A DNA stretch of 64,000 bases, taken from the NCBI GenBank assembly GCA_963682175.1, contig OY821782.1, positions 28,975,741 to 29,039,740 of the forward strand. Direction: 5' to 3'. The notes below the pieces were generated by a model. The model searched no databases and had not been told where the DNA came from. It worked only from the letters and a program-made list of their open reading frames with translations. Each line of letters begins with the position of its first letter. The first letter of the stretch is position 1. The position numbers and the translations under genes are program-made. This document shows positions 21,727-33,484 of this stretch, in pieces. Source of the stretch: Triglochin maritima (Eukaryota; Streptophyta; Magnoliopsida; Alismatales; Juncaginaceae).

Positions 21727-22430
21727 ATGTCGTCTAATAATTCGTTTGCGCCAAAAGTGGACATGTCAGGCATGCCGGAAAAATTTTCCGGGCAGAATTT
21801 CAAACGTTGGCAAAAACGTATGAAGATCTGGTTGACCGCTATTGGTTTAGTTGACGTAATTGAAAAGGTTTTTCCACTTTCTGAAACTGAAGATCCCCAA
21901 ATCAAAGCAGCACAAGATCTGTGGATAGAGAAGGACAAATTATGCCGAGGTTGCATTCTGTTGGCTTTGTCCAACGTGCTCTTCGATGTTTATAGTTCGT
22001 CCTCCTCTGCTTCAGTGACTGCAAAGGATTTATGGGATGAGTTGGATAAAAAATATAATACTGAGGACTTAGGTCATGAAAAGTATTATGTTGGAAAATT
22101 CCTGAAGTTTCAAATGGTGGAAAGCAAGTCAGTTACTGAACAAGCTCATCAGTTTATGATTCTAATCCATGGCTTAAAAGAGGCTGACATGAAGCTTCCT
22201 GAGAAGTTTCTGGTAATGTCAATTATTGAGAAGTTCCCTCGATCCTGGGAGGACTTCGGGATGTCTCTAAAGCATAGGAGAGGAAAACTGACTATGGATG
22301 ACCTCATGGTTGCTATTGCAATCGAGGAGGAACATCGGGGTGAAAAACCAGTGATGCCTGTAGAGTTCCAACCAAAGGCAAACGTATTAATTGGATCCTC
22401 ATCTAAGTCACATTTTAAAGGAAAACACAA
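21727..22430 (+). pseudogene. gag: Copia gag (frame broken before the zinc knuckle)
   Basis: I choose ATG 21727 (MSSNNSFAPKVDMSGMPEKF), the first Met after the LTR in the conserved frame. The frame encodes a typical Copia Gag (FSGQNFKRWQKRMKIWL, AKDLWDELDKKYNTEDL, FQMVESKSVTEQAHQF, LPEKFLVMSIIEKFP). A one-base slip near 22425 moves the nucleocapsid knuckle CWNCGQVGHWAKDC (22488-22529, CX2CX4HX4C) into another frame, which then ends at a TGA near 22656. Gag would package the element RNA if the frame were intact. Confidence 0.85.
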
Positions 22431-22602
22431 CCTATTAATAAGACTAAACCCAAGGTCAAGATCCAAAAAAGGCCAACAAACAAACCATGTTGGAATTGTG
22501 GACAGGTTGGGCACTGGGCTAAGGATTGTCCATCCAAGAAAGCCAAACGCCAACAAGGTACCACTGAATCGACTCCACAGGTCAATGTATTGACGGAGGT
22601 GG

Positions 22603-25600
22603 ATGAGACCAACAGTAAGTTTGTTTCTGTTAATCCTCATGTTTTTTTCCATTTATGAACCACGTGAGTGGTTGGTTGACACTGGGGCTAATGTGCATGT
22701 ATGTGCTGACAAGTCCATGTTTGTCTCTTACCAGCCTGTTGATCGTAGATCTGTAGCGATGGCCAATGGGAATGTTGCAAAGGTGCTTGGAATTGGACGT
22801 ATCAACTTGAAGTTACCTTCAGGACGAGTTCTTTCTCTGCACAGGACGCATCATGTGTCTGTTGTTCGTCGTAATATTATTAGTGGTCCGTGTCTGGTAG
22901 TTGAGGGTTATGAAGTAACATTTAAATGTAACAAAGTTGTGATTACTCTTTCTGGTACTTTTATTGGCAAGGGGTACTTGTCTTGTGGTGCTTTTTTAAT
23001 TCATGTTGAACCTGCTTTTTGTAATCGCAATGCTATTTCTGTTAAAGATGTGTCTTCTCCTGTTGTTTATTCCATTGAATCTGGTGATGTTTGGCATAAA
23101 CGTTTAGGACATGTGAATTATCAATGTTTGAAAAGAATGATGAATTTAAATATGATTCCTAGGTATGCTATTGAGAATAAAAAATGTCAAGTGTGTGTAC
23201 AAGCTAAACAACCGAAAAGACCGTTTCATTCTGTGACTAGAAATACTAGTATTTTAGATTTAGTACACACTGATACTTGTGAATTCAATGGCATGTTAAC
23301 TAAGGATAAAAAGAAATATTTTATCACTTTCATTGATGATAGTTCAAAGTATTGCTATGTTTATCTTTTGAAAAGTAAAGATGAAGCGTTATCTAAGTTT
23401 CTTATTTTTAAGAATGAAGCAGAGACACAAACTGAAAAGAAACTTAAGAGGTTGAGATCTGATAGAGGTGGTGAATATACGTCCAACCTGTTTGTACAAG
23501 TGTGTCAGGATTCTGGCATAGTTCATGAGGTGACGGCGCCGTATTCTCCACAATCTAACGGAATTGCTGAACGAAAAAATAGAACATTATCTGATATGAT
23601 TAATGCATTATTAGAGAGTTCAGGATTACCCAAATATATGTGGGGAGAAGCTTTGAATACGGCTTGCCATATTCTGAATAAAGTTCCTCAGAAACATAAG
23701 GAGGATAGTCCGTTCGAACTCTGGTGTGGTCGAAAACCTAGCCTTAAATATCTTAAAGTTTGGGGTTGTCTTGCAAAAGTGTTAATCCCTGAACATAAGA
23801 GGAAAAAGCTTGGTCCCAAGACTGTTGATGCAATATTTATCGGATATGTGATTAATAGCTATGCGTACAGATTTTTGGTAATCAAGTCTGAGATATCTGG
23901 CATAGATGTTAACACAATTGTTGAATTTCGTGATGCCACATTTTTTGAGGATGTATTTCCTATGAAATCTGGAGTTCCTCAACAAGTTTCTTCTTCAGTT
24001 GATCCCTCTACGTCTGGTTCCATCCACGAGCATGTGGAAAGGATGACAAATGTGGGGGCAGATTTGTCTATTGCCGATTTTGAGTCTTCTCAAACTCAAG
24101 TTGAAATTGAACCTAGAAAGAGCAAACGTTCTCGAATTGCCAAGGATTTGGGAAGTGATTTTATCACATACCACATCGAGGGTGATCCTAACACTTTCAA
24201 GGATGTTATGGCTTCATCTGAAGCAAAGCATTGGAAAGATGCAGTTAAGGTCGAGATGGACTCTATTGTCTCTAATGGGACATGGGAGTTGGTAAATCTT
24301 CCTCCAGGTTGTTCAACAATCTGATGTAAATGGATATTCAAAAAGAAATTAAAACCAGATGGTTCCATTGATAAGTATAAAGCCAGAGTAGTTGCCAAAG
24401 GGTTTAAACAAAAGGAAGGAATAGACTATTTCGATACCTATTCTCCAGTGTCTCGTATGACTACTATCCGAGTGCTCTTGGCATTGGCGTCTGTATATGA
24501 TTTTACAATCCATCAAATGGATGTAAAAACTGCTTTTCTTCATGGTGACCTTGAAGAAGAAATTTATATGGACCAACCTGAAGGATTTGTAGCTTCTGGA
24601 AACGAGAACAAAATTTGTAAACTTGTTAAGTCTCTTTATGGACTTAAACAAGCCCCAAAAGCTTGGCATGAGAAATTTGACAAAATTATATTATCATTTG
24701 GATTCCAGGTTATTGATTCTGATAAATGTGTCTATTGCAAAGTTCAAAGTAATGCGTGTATTGCATTGTGTTTATATGTTGATGACATTTTACTGTTTGG
24801 ATCTAATTTGAATATAATACATGAAACTAAGTCCTTCTTGTGTACTAAGTTTGAGATGAAGGATATGGGTGTTGCAAATGTGATCTTGGGTATCAAACTG
24901 ACTAGGTCAGTTGATGGTATTTCCATATCTCAATCTCACTATGTTGAGAAGATTCTTGAGAGATTTGGCTATACGAATTGTAGATCTGTGAAAACCCCAT
25001 ATGATTCATCAAAACCTTTGTACAAGAACAAGAGTGGTGTTCCAGTTTCACAACTGAGATATTCTCAGATTATAGGTAGCTTGATGTATCTTGCAAATTG
25101 CACACGACCAGATATTTCATTCTCGGTGAGCAAACTTAGTAGATACACAGGTTGTCCTGATCGTACTCACTGGGAGGCTTTGGATAGAGTACTTAAGTAC
25201 TTGAAAGGTACTTCTACCCTTGGGCTGCATTATGGGAAATTCCCAGCTGTACTAGAAGGGTACAGTGATGCAAGCTGGATAGCCAAAAACTCTGGGAGTA
25301 ACGGTGTTACAGGGTATGTTTTTACTCTGGGTGGAGGCGCAGTCTCCTGGAGGTCTACAAAACAAACCATATTGTCTCGATCTACATTTGAGGCTGAACT
25401 TTGTGCTTTGGATACAAGTGGAATGGAAGCTGAATGGCTGAAAGGACTCCTTTCTGAATTGCCAATGACTAGCAAACCAGTTCCTGCAATATCTGTACAT
25501 TGTGATAGTATGACTACTATTGCAAAGTTAAGAAGCTCAAAGTATAACCACAAACAAAGGAGACACATCCAAGTCAGACTGAAGTCTGTAAGGGAATTGA

Positions 25601-25731
25601 TCTCGGAAAGGGTGATAGTTGTTGATTTTGTTGGTACCAAAGACAATACAGCTGATCCTTTCACCAAAGGACTTGATCTAGTTCAAGTTCTGAAATCCAA
25701 GTTGGGGATGGGACTGAGACCCATTACATGA
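22603..25731 (+). pseudogene. pol: Copia pol polyprotein with one nonsense codon
   Basis: The conserved frame runs through protease (WLVDTGANVHVC, Asp codon 22678), the integrase zinc domain (HKRLGH ... CQVC), integrase core with its D,D,E residues (VHTD, SDRGGEY, AERKNR), then TGA at 24322-24324 just before CKWIFKKKLKPDG. The same frame continues into reverse transcriptase (MDVKTAFLHG, SLYGLKQAPKAW, YVDD at 24775-24786) and RNase H (GYSDASWI, ADPFTKGL), ending at 25731. The order protease-integrase-RT identifies Copia. All catalytic motifs survive, so the element decayed recently. Confidence 0.9.
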
Positions 25732-26292
25732 CTCATCTAGAGTGGCAACCCAACCAATCTGAGTGGAGATCCCACGAAGTTGGTTCAATGCGGTAATAAC
25801 AAGTTCTTGAGTGAGTCAAGTGCAACTCATTGGTGATACATTGTAGGTCATACATTGTATCTGTGTCAATACCCCCAAAGAATGGATATGTTGCTGAAAC
25901 TGCAAGTTTAGTAAGAGTGTAGACTCTGAATGGGTTCAAGTCTTTGAGACAAGATGTTAGCAGTGCATCTTTGGAGAAGCCCAACTATGTGAATGCAATT
26001 GTGTGGCCGCAATTAGAGGAATGGGGGTCATTCCTTGAAAGCATTCATGAAACAGGATATGGATGCATGGCCGTAAAGCATCAACCATGTAGATTGCAGC
26101 ATAACCTGCTTAGTGTTGTTCTCAATGGACATCTCCACACAAAAGGTTCAAGTTCAAGACTTCGTTTCACTTAGTTCCTGTGGAGGTAAAGTTGAAGGAC
26201 TCAGGTCGTGGTTCAAACCCGAAAGGTACCATTACTGAAAGCACTAGGCTGCAAGGTTTGGTCGCTCGATCAACAATGGATTTGTGGGGGAT
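25732..26292 (+). other. 3' non-coding internal region of Copia with polypurine tract
   Basis: No coding signal. GATTTGTGGGGGAT (26279-26292) directly precedes the 3' LTR and is the polypurine tract. Confidence 0.75.
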
Positions 26293-27061
26293 TGTTGGAA
26301 TATTGAGTTTGGGCTAGGCCCATGAATAGCTCAATTGAAGAAATCCAATGTTGAGATGAAGATGAGAACTATTGCCCCATGTGCCATGTGCTCACCTCTA
26401 CTTTTTAGTCCCACATTGGTAAAGCTAACAAGTTGAAGGATGTTGATAAACATACTATTCACTTGTCACTTTGTAGGTGGAAAGAGAGGAGGAGAGAATT
26501 CTCCACACACGCGCGCGCGCGCGCCCGTCCCGTCCCGGTCCGGTCCGGGTCGGGGCGTGACGTGACGTGACGTGACGTGGCAGCGGGGGATTTGGGGGAA
26601 ATTAGAGGCTTTAGCCTCAGGGTGATGGGTGTATTTATTTTTGGACCTCAAGGTAATTGTTTTTGCAATTAAGTCCTTGACGGTTACAAGAATAAATACA
26701 TATATATATCATGACAGTTTCCTCCTAATCCAAAGTTGTTCACCGTCTGATTCTTGCGAGGTTTCGCGCTGCTTTCGTGGTCCGTCGACTCCAGTGTGCG
26801 CCTGTTCGACGGTGAGACCGTTCTATCCTGGGAGAAAACTGGCAGACCATCAAACGCACTGGTATGTGGGCCGATATTTTCTCTGAGGCAAGTCGCCTTC
26901 CGACGGCTCGGTTTATGAGGTCGTTTCTGATTCATGTTCCTTCATTTCTTGTTTTCCTTTACATGTTTTTGTATGTTGGCTTTATCTGGATCCTTATGGA
27001 ATATTTATTCGACATATGTAACTCACTGTATTACATGATCATATTTGTAATTGTATCAACA
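26293..27061 (+). repeat. 3' LTR of the plus-strand Copia
   Basis: It is 769 bp. It matches the 5' LTR except for the roughly 70-bp absence after CCTCCTAA, a longer CG dinucleotide run (about 26509-26524) and one or more extra TGACG units (26557-26580). Confidence 0.9.
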
Positions 27062-27066
27062 CAATC

Positions 27067-28320
27067 TGCTATCATTTAATAATAATTGCAACCATTTTAA
27101 TGAGCTGTTTCAATTTGGTTCAATATAATCCAAAAGATCAAAATAGTAAATCTTTGACTACAATAAAGATGTCATGGTAAAATAGTTAGTCTCAAGGGGA
27201 TTACAGTAGATCTCTATCGGTTTCTAGTTTGAGAGTTTAGGTCCATGTCGAATTTTACATGATCTTTTCTAAAAAATTATTATGTTCTAGTTTCGAAGAT
27301 ATGTAATTAATATAATCTTAGTAAAACATGAGCGTTACAAACAACGCTGTATTGGACTAGGGGTGGCAATACGAGTTAACATGTCGGTTAATTGAACCTC
27401 TTGTAGCTTAATTTTGCCTTTTAGAAGAAAAAAAACAATAGTTTTATGAGTGATATTTGTTCGAATGGTTTTCTTCCGGTTTCTTTGGCACAATCAGGCC
27501 CTTGACAAGTTCCATGTTCATGTTTGGCATATACGACCTGTTAACCTCTTCGATTTGCATAAGTTGTGCATCACTGTGCCTGGTACACCGTACATAGAAA
27601 AAAATTGTTCCCAAACAATAAAAAAATGGATCCCGGGACACCAACGCCATTCCTCACCCATCTTCCCACGCAGCCGATGTGGTAGCCACGTAGGCTAAAG
27701 TAGCTACGGTTGGTTTGGTAAAGTGGTGCTTCTAGATTTGGTAAAGTAGTTCTCTGCACTTGTCGGTGGCTTTTCAGACATACATGTACTTTTTTTATGG
27801 AGTGTTTGTGATGGTGGATGGAGGGTGTGGGTTATGTACTTTGTGTCAGTCTTGACAGAGATACTTTTGAATTGCTTATTGATTTTTTGTTACACATAAT
27901 CTCAAAACAAGATTTCAAGACAAAACTCACATTTTTTTTAAATAATCATCTTTTGAATGTCCACCATCAAAAGAGTTTCAGTTCTCTAACCAAAAGTAAA
28001 ATCAAAATTAGATTTCCATATCAAGTGTTTGAGTATCATGTTTGTACTTAACCACTTACATAAGTTCAAGTGCCTACATCATTTTTCTCACTTAAACCAT
28101 CAATAATGATAGTCAATGTTATGTGTGAGGGTAATTTGATACTCATTCCAGGGTAAACCAGAGTCATGAAGATGTTTCCTATTTGGTTTTTTGTAAATGA
28201 AGTACGAGGAGCTTATTTTTCAATAAGCCGAAAAACTCATAAACTCTATCGAAATTACTCTCTACCATAGTCGGAAATTCAGATAACATATTGGTTAGAT
28301 AACATATTATTTTAGGATAG
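27067..28320 (+). other. Intron 1, unannotated stretch
   Basis: AT-rich. A TAGGGGTGGC motif at 27358 resembles a hAT end but has no partner. No gene is recognised. Confidence 0.5.
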
Positions 28321-28324
28321 AGTT

Positions 28325-28625
28325 GATAACATATTGGTTAGATTAGTAAGTGTTTGTTTTTCTAAATAGGTAAATGGAGGAAATTTAGATATCATATGGG
28401 ATATCTTCGATAATAATACATGGTATTTTAAGTAAAAAATTGGTGTAGATGTTTTGTAGTTGTGGTAGATATGTTTTAGGTTAGACTTGATAACATATTG
28501 GTTAAATTTGAAAGTGTTTGTTTTGCTCACGGGAATAGGTAGTTGGGGGAAACGTAGAGACCATATGGGGTATCTTGTTTGATAATATGGTGTATTTTTG
28601 TATTTTATGTAGAGTTGGGGAGGTA
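28325..28625. repeat. Imperfect tandem duplication, period about 164 bp
   Basis: Two degenerate units start GATAACATATTGGTTA (28325 and 28489). Each continues through AAGTGTTTGTTTT, an AATAGGTA block and an ATATGGGRTATCTT block. It is non-coding. Confidence 0.6.
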
Positions 28626-29069
28626 TTTCTAATACTTGACATACGGTATTTTCTTTAATCAATTTGTGAGTTGTTAGGTGGGCAATAATAGCAACAACTG
28701 TTGAAATGAGTCTATTTATTTAAGGAACAACAATCCAACAACGTATCCTAGGTGAGTGCATTAAAACCCTACATTAGTTAAAGGATCTGCATCTGTCATG
28801 ATATCTTCCACCCCCATCTAACGTGGTGTTTTCCACATCCCACTCACTTATATCTAGTAGGAGAGTCGGTTACGCTTCATGACTCTTAAGTCATTGTGGC
28901 AACATGTGTGCTTTATGAAAATCTACAATAACTGAAAACTCAAGGAGTCGATTCTATGGTTGCTTTTGTTTAAGAGATCATGAGTGTGCATGGTTTTATT
29001 ACTTGGTTGGATCTAGCATTTGTTAATGTTGTAAATATTTGTTATCATGAATGAAAGAACCTTTGAAAA

Positions 29070-29318
29070 TTGTCAGACGCATACAACAAAGCCATAACAT
29101 CTAGAAAAATAAAACTAAAAAGGTGTCACTCTTCCTTCCCTAGCATAATACTTCAAGACAACCCACAAACACCAACTGTAAATGTTCTTCATCTAAATGG
29201 ATCACCGTCTAACTTAACTACAAGGGCACTGCTGAAGGTCTTGGACCCTAATTTGGTGAAGAACAAAGGTCACCCAAGTAATGCTAGGCTAAAGTCTACT
29301 GCTTACAGTAATTAAATC
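29070..29318 (+). pseudogene. FAR1-like MULE transposase C-terminal remnant, copy 1
   Basis: The open frame ends LKVLDPNLVKNKGHPSNARLKS, which resembles the DP-x-x-V-KxKGRP-x-x-x-R-x-KS tail of plant FAR1/FHY3-related and MULE transposases. Only this tail is present. The two downstream relatives (30155-30390, 31488-31725) make this the first of three tandem degenerate units. Confidence 0.5.
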
Positions 29319-30154
29319 AAATGTACTCTTCCTATTGAATCAGATTACCAACTCTCGAAACTAGATTTACCACAACCTACCATCTCTTCTACCAATTGGA
29401 TTTACAATTACGGTTACCTTGCTATTGAATTCAACTTACCCCGTCTATTATTTATGGTTACCCCCACACACCATAATTAAATTCCTTCTATTTAATCTCA
29501 TTTACCCTGCTATTAAATTCAACTTACCCCATCTATCATTTAGGGTTACCCCACGAACGTCATCCAAGGTTCACCCACAAGCACTGATTTCAACAAGAAT
29601 TTCATGTGCTTGAACTTGCACTACACATTGCTCGACGCCCTCCAAAAATCTCCAATGGGTACATAACGTGTGCCATAACCACCAAAAAACAAAATAATAT
29701 ATATTATAGTTAAGAAAGACATATTTGCGTGTCTTATATTTATTTCAAGATGTTCCAAGATAGGACAACTTCGTAGCAAGTAAATAGCAATTATACATTG
29801 TTGCAGACATTCAAAGTACCAACAAATGCTAAGAGTCTTCAAGTTGCTTAATGGTATGGATTCATTTGGCTCCTTGAAAAGCACTGCAACATAGACTCCA
29901 AATATTCATGCAAGATTTAAAAGCATACCGGACAAAATATTAATAACACACATTGAAGCACATCCAATTTAACTAGCCTCGTCTATCAATTCAATTAAAT
30001 AGCAGGGTCGACATATGTTCCTCGTTTTATTGCCAAACTTACCTCCCCTTGCTAATGGATGCAATTGGTAGGCAACAAATAACAATGGAATTTGATATAA
30101 GGTCTAAGGAATGAAAAGTTGAGTTACTGGAATCTAAGCCAGATGCAAGGTGCA

Positions 30155-30390
30155 ATGAAACTATAACTTCTACAAAAGCAAAATTGATAAGCTGCAACTC
30201 TTCCTCCACTAACATAATACTTCAAGACAGTCCATGGATACTAGCTACAATTGTTTTGCATGTAAACAAATCATCGTATAAGGGCACCACGCAAGGGTTT
30301 GGATCCTAAATTAGTGAAGAAAAAAGGCCGCCCAGGTAATACTAGGATAAAGTCTACAGTAGAGGAAAATAAAGCCAATGTACTCATCCT
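30155..30390 (+). pseudogene. FAR1-like MULE transposase C-terminal remnant, copy 2
   Basis: LDPKLVKKKGRPGNTRIKS is the best-preserved of the three tails and keeps the GRP core. Upstream codons are out of frame. It aligns at DNA level with copies 1 and 3. Confidence 0.55.
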
Positions 30391-31487
30391 GTTGAACCAA
30401 GCTACCCACTCGTGACACTAGATTTACCCCAATAGACCATCTATTCTACCATTCGGATCTATCATTTTAGGGTTACCCAGCTATTTACTTCAACCTACCT
30501 TGTCTATTATTTAAGTTACCCGGCTATTGGATTCCACTTATCTCGTCTAGTAGTTACGTCTAAATTGATATTCAAAATTCAACTTCCCCAACCAATCAAT
30601 TAGGATTACCCGGCCGAATTCAACTTACCCCGTCCTTTACTTAGGGTTATCCCGCTATTGCATTCAGCTTATCTCGTATATTATTTTTGGGTACCCCATT
30701 TTTTACTTCAGCTTACCACGTCAATCAATTAGTATTACCCTGCTACATTCAACTAGATTTTACACTACTATTATATTTTATTTACCCCATCCATCAGTTA
30801 GGGTTACCCCCCACGAAATATCCCTTGATTCATCTTATTTACTCCAACTTATCGGTCTCGTTGAAGCAAATTATCCTCTATCACATTTATATTAACCCCA
30901 CCATACCATCCATTCTACCATATGGATTTATCAATTTACGGTTGGCTTGCGATTGAATTCAACTTACCTCGCCTATCAATTAAATTAAATAGCAAGGTCG
31001 ACATATGTTCCTCATTTTGTTGCCAAAAACATTTACCCTTACTAATACATGAAATTGGTAGGAAACAAATAACAATGGAATTTTGTTTTTTTTATTTGTA
31101 TATGAGTAGTTTCAATCTTAAGAACAATCATTGGAGGTGATGTAAGGTCTAAGGAATGAAAAATGGAGTTACTGACATCTAAGCCGGACACAATTTCCTC
31201 AACCCTAAACCGTAACATATGATTGTGTCGAGGAATGGGTCGTGGTGGACAACGAACAAATATGTTTGGTTCAACGTAAAGGAAATAAGAAACATTTTAA
31301 TTCATTCTTTGAAACCCAGTTACCATGTTATTGAATTCAATTTACCCCATCCATCATTTATGGTTACCCACACGACTCATCATTTATTACATTTTATTTT
31401 CTACATGTTACCCAGCCTATTTAAAAAAATACCCCCAGTCGCAACTACATTTACCCCAAACTACTATCTCTTCTACCATTTTGGACA

Positions 31488-31725
31488 CAAACAAAGAAGC
31501 CATAACATCTAGAAAAGCAAGACTGAAATGGTGCAACTCTTCCCCCCGAGGGCGTAATAGTTCAAGATAGCCCACAAACACCAACTCAGAATGTTTTTCA
31601 TCTAAATGGATCACCATCCAACATAACTACAAGGATACCGCTGATCATCTTGGACCCTAATTTGGTAAAGCTCAGATGGTGTCCAAAAAGTTCTAGGGTA
31701 AAGTCTATCGTTGAAATTAATTAAA
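31488..31725 (+). pseudogene. FAR1-like MULE transposase C-terminal remnant, copy 3
   Basis: LDPNLVKLRWCPKSSRVKS corresponds to copies 1 and 2, with the GRP core lost. The DNA from CATAACATCTAGAAAAGC onwards parallels copy 1. Confidence 0.5.
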
Positions 31726-32290
31726 CCCTATGAAAGTAATATTGGATCAAATTACCCACTCTCGAAACTAAATGTACCACAACCTACAACCTACCAATAT
31801 GATTTATCAATTATGGTTATCCCTACTACTGCATTCAACTTATCTTGTCTATTATTTAGGGTACTTTGTTACTGAATTTAGCTTACCCTATCAACCAATT
31901 AGGATTACCCTATTAAATTTACCCAACTACATTCAACTAGATTTACCCTATTGTTAAATTCAATTTACCCCATCCATGAATAAGGGTTACCATCAAGAAC
32001 CATCACTTAATATATCTTATTTACTCCAACTTACTTGTTATATTTAATCAAATCCCCCCCCCCAACATTTACTCAACTAACCTGCCCTGTTAACCCCAAC
32101 ATACCATCCCTTCAACCAATTGGATCTCAAGTTAATTTTTTTTATTTAATCCGAGTCACCTTGCTATTTAATTCAAGTTACCCATTCTTTCAATTCGGGT
32201 TACCTCCACAAACCGTTATTAAATTCAGGTCACTCCAAGTTACCAGTCCTGTTAAATCAAAGTTACAATACTTTGAATATAAAAGCAATC

Positions 32291-32560
32291 ATTAAAAAAA
32301 TATTACATAACTTAATTCATAACACATATCAAACATAACCATTACATCAACTTAGTTCTTAACAAACGTTAACCATTACAACAAGTCACTTCTTAAAAAT
32401 ATGTACCAAACATTTAATAACTTCAAATAACCAGAATTGCTTTGAATTAGATTTACAACAACTAAGATCACTCTCACATGACAAAATTGTATATATTAAG
32501 GTACACATCTTTGTACTTTTGGGATCAACTCAACATATACTCTGGGGGTTTACGAAATTA
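32291..32560. other. AT-rich intron sequence
   Basis: Nothing recognisable. Confidence 0.4.
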
Positions 32561-32564
32561 TCCT

Positions 32565-33300
32565 ACACCTTTATTGGAAAGACCCGCCTCAATAAATCAA
32601 ATCCACACCACGAGGCAAGAAATGCCACAAATGCTCCATAGGTGAGTTTCATAATGGGCTGGAAATTCAGGAAAAAATACAAATACGTTAAACAAAAATG
32701 TGATTAATGGATTCCATGCAACTTACAAGACATAGATGAAGTTGGGGCATCCCAAATAAACAAGGTTCATGTTTTCTAATGAAGTTGGGGAACATAAACA
32801 AGATTAATGTTTGGAAACTCGCCACCATCGGTAACCAAACCGGAGCACCAGAATCATCATCGTCGTTGTCATCATCTTCGTCGTCGTCGGTCTCGTCAGA
32901 GGTTGCCCCAACATCGTCTCTCCTACTCCCATGCACAATCCATTCCCCTCTCCTCCTCTTGCTCCCCCTCTAGATCTCTCGTGATCCCTATCCCTATCCT
33001 TCCTCCCGCTCCCCTTCCTCAACCTACCCGTCTTCGTCATCTCCAATCTCCCATCTTCCTCTGCAAAAACACTGAAAAATAAGATCAAAACTCGCAAAGA
33101 TCAAATTTTGAAGGTTGATCTGGAAGAAAATGATCCTCACCTGGGGAATCCCGGAGTCGCAAGCGATGACGTCCCATCCCTCAATTGACGGCAGCGGTGG
33201 AGGCCATCAACATGTTCCTCACCTCCCGGCTCCTGTCCATCCCAATCAGGACTTTCGCCGCGTACCCAATACGTGGAATCCAAACGTAGGAAAACACCTT
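32565..33300 (-). pseudogene. Unrecognised exon-like relic, possibly captured gene fragments
   Basis: On the minus strand, three GC-richer pieces look like exons in an AT-rich intron. One, about 33297-33139, reads VFSYVWIPRIGYAAKVLIG in one frame and ends near a good donor (CCCAG/GTGAGG). One, about 32856-32780, reads SGAPVWLPMVASFQTLILF. One after the acceptor TTTCCAG, about 32653-32569, reads MKLTYGAFVAFLASWC and ends at a stop. Frames are broken between them. I do not recognise the family. The hydrophobic last piece could be a membrane segment. It may be DNA captured by one of the neighbouring transposon remnants. Confidence 0.25.
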
Positions 33301-33484
33301 CACCGCAAAAAGAAGGTATTATTGAGGAGAGGGGGTCTGAGCTTGAGGTTGGATTTGAAACAACATGAATCATATGGAGAGTATTTTGAATTCGAAACAT
33401 TGTGCGTACGGTGCTTTAATTGGGTTTGGTGTATGTCATATGGAAGTTCAGTCCGTATTTGAGTAAATGCTAGGATAGGGATAG

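Larger units (their letters stand above)
20869..27061 (+). mobile_element. Copia retrotransposon, nearly complete
   Basis: A plus-strand element of 6193 bp, with LTRs 20869-21702 (834 bp) and 26293-27061 (769 bp), TGTTGG...CAACA termini and a perfect 5-bp target duplication CAATC (20864-20868, 27062-27066). It encodes Gag, protease, integrase, reverse transcriptase and RNase H in Copia order. Broken by a gag frameshift, another between zinc knuckle and protease, and one in-frame TGA before the RT. No canonical TGGTATCAGAG primer site follows the 5' LTR. Confidence 0.92.
29330..32290. repeat. TTACCCC minisatellite, degenerate, in three blocks
   Basis: The region is dominated by alternating units of about 23 bp ending in TTACCCC: one type AATTCAACTTACCCCGTCTA and one type ATTTAGGGTTACCCCGCTAT, together about 46 bp. 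Blocks lie at about 29330-29560, 30400-30970 and 31320-31480/31740-32290, between the three FAR1-like tails. A second direct repeat (GGTCGACATATGTTCCTC at about 30006 and 30998) shows that larger units near 1 kb were duplicated. Confidence 0.7.

Noticed and set aside
27358..27380. TAGGGGTGGC as the left end of another hAT MITE
   Set aside because: No matching right end or 8-bp duplication could be found downstream.
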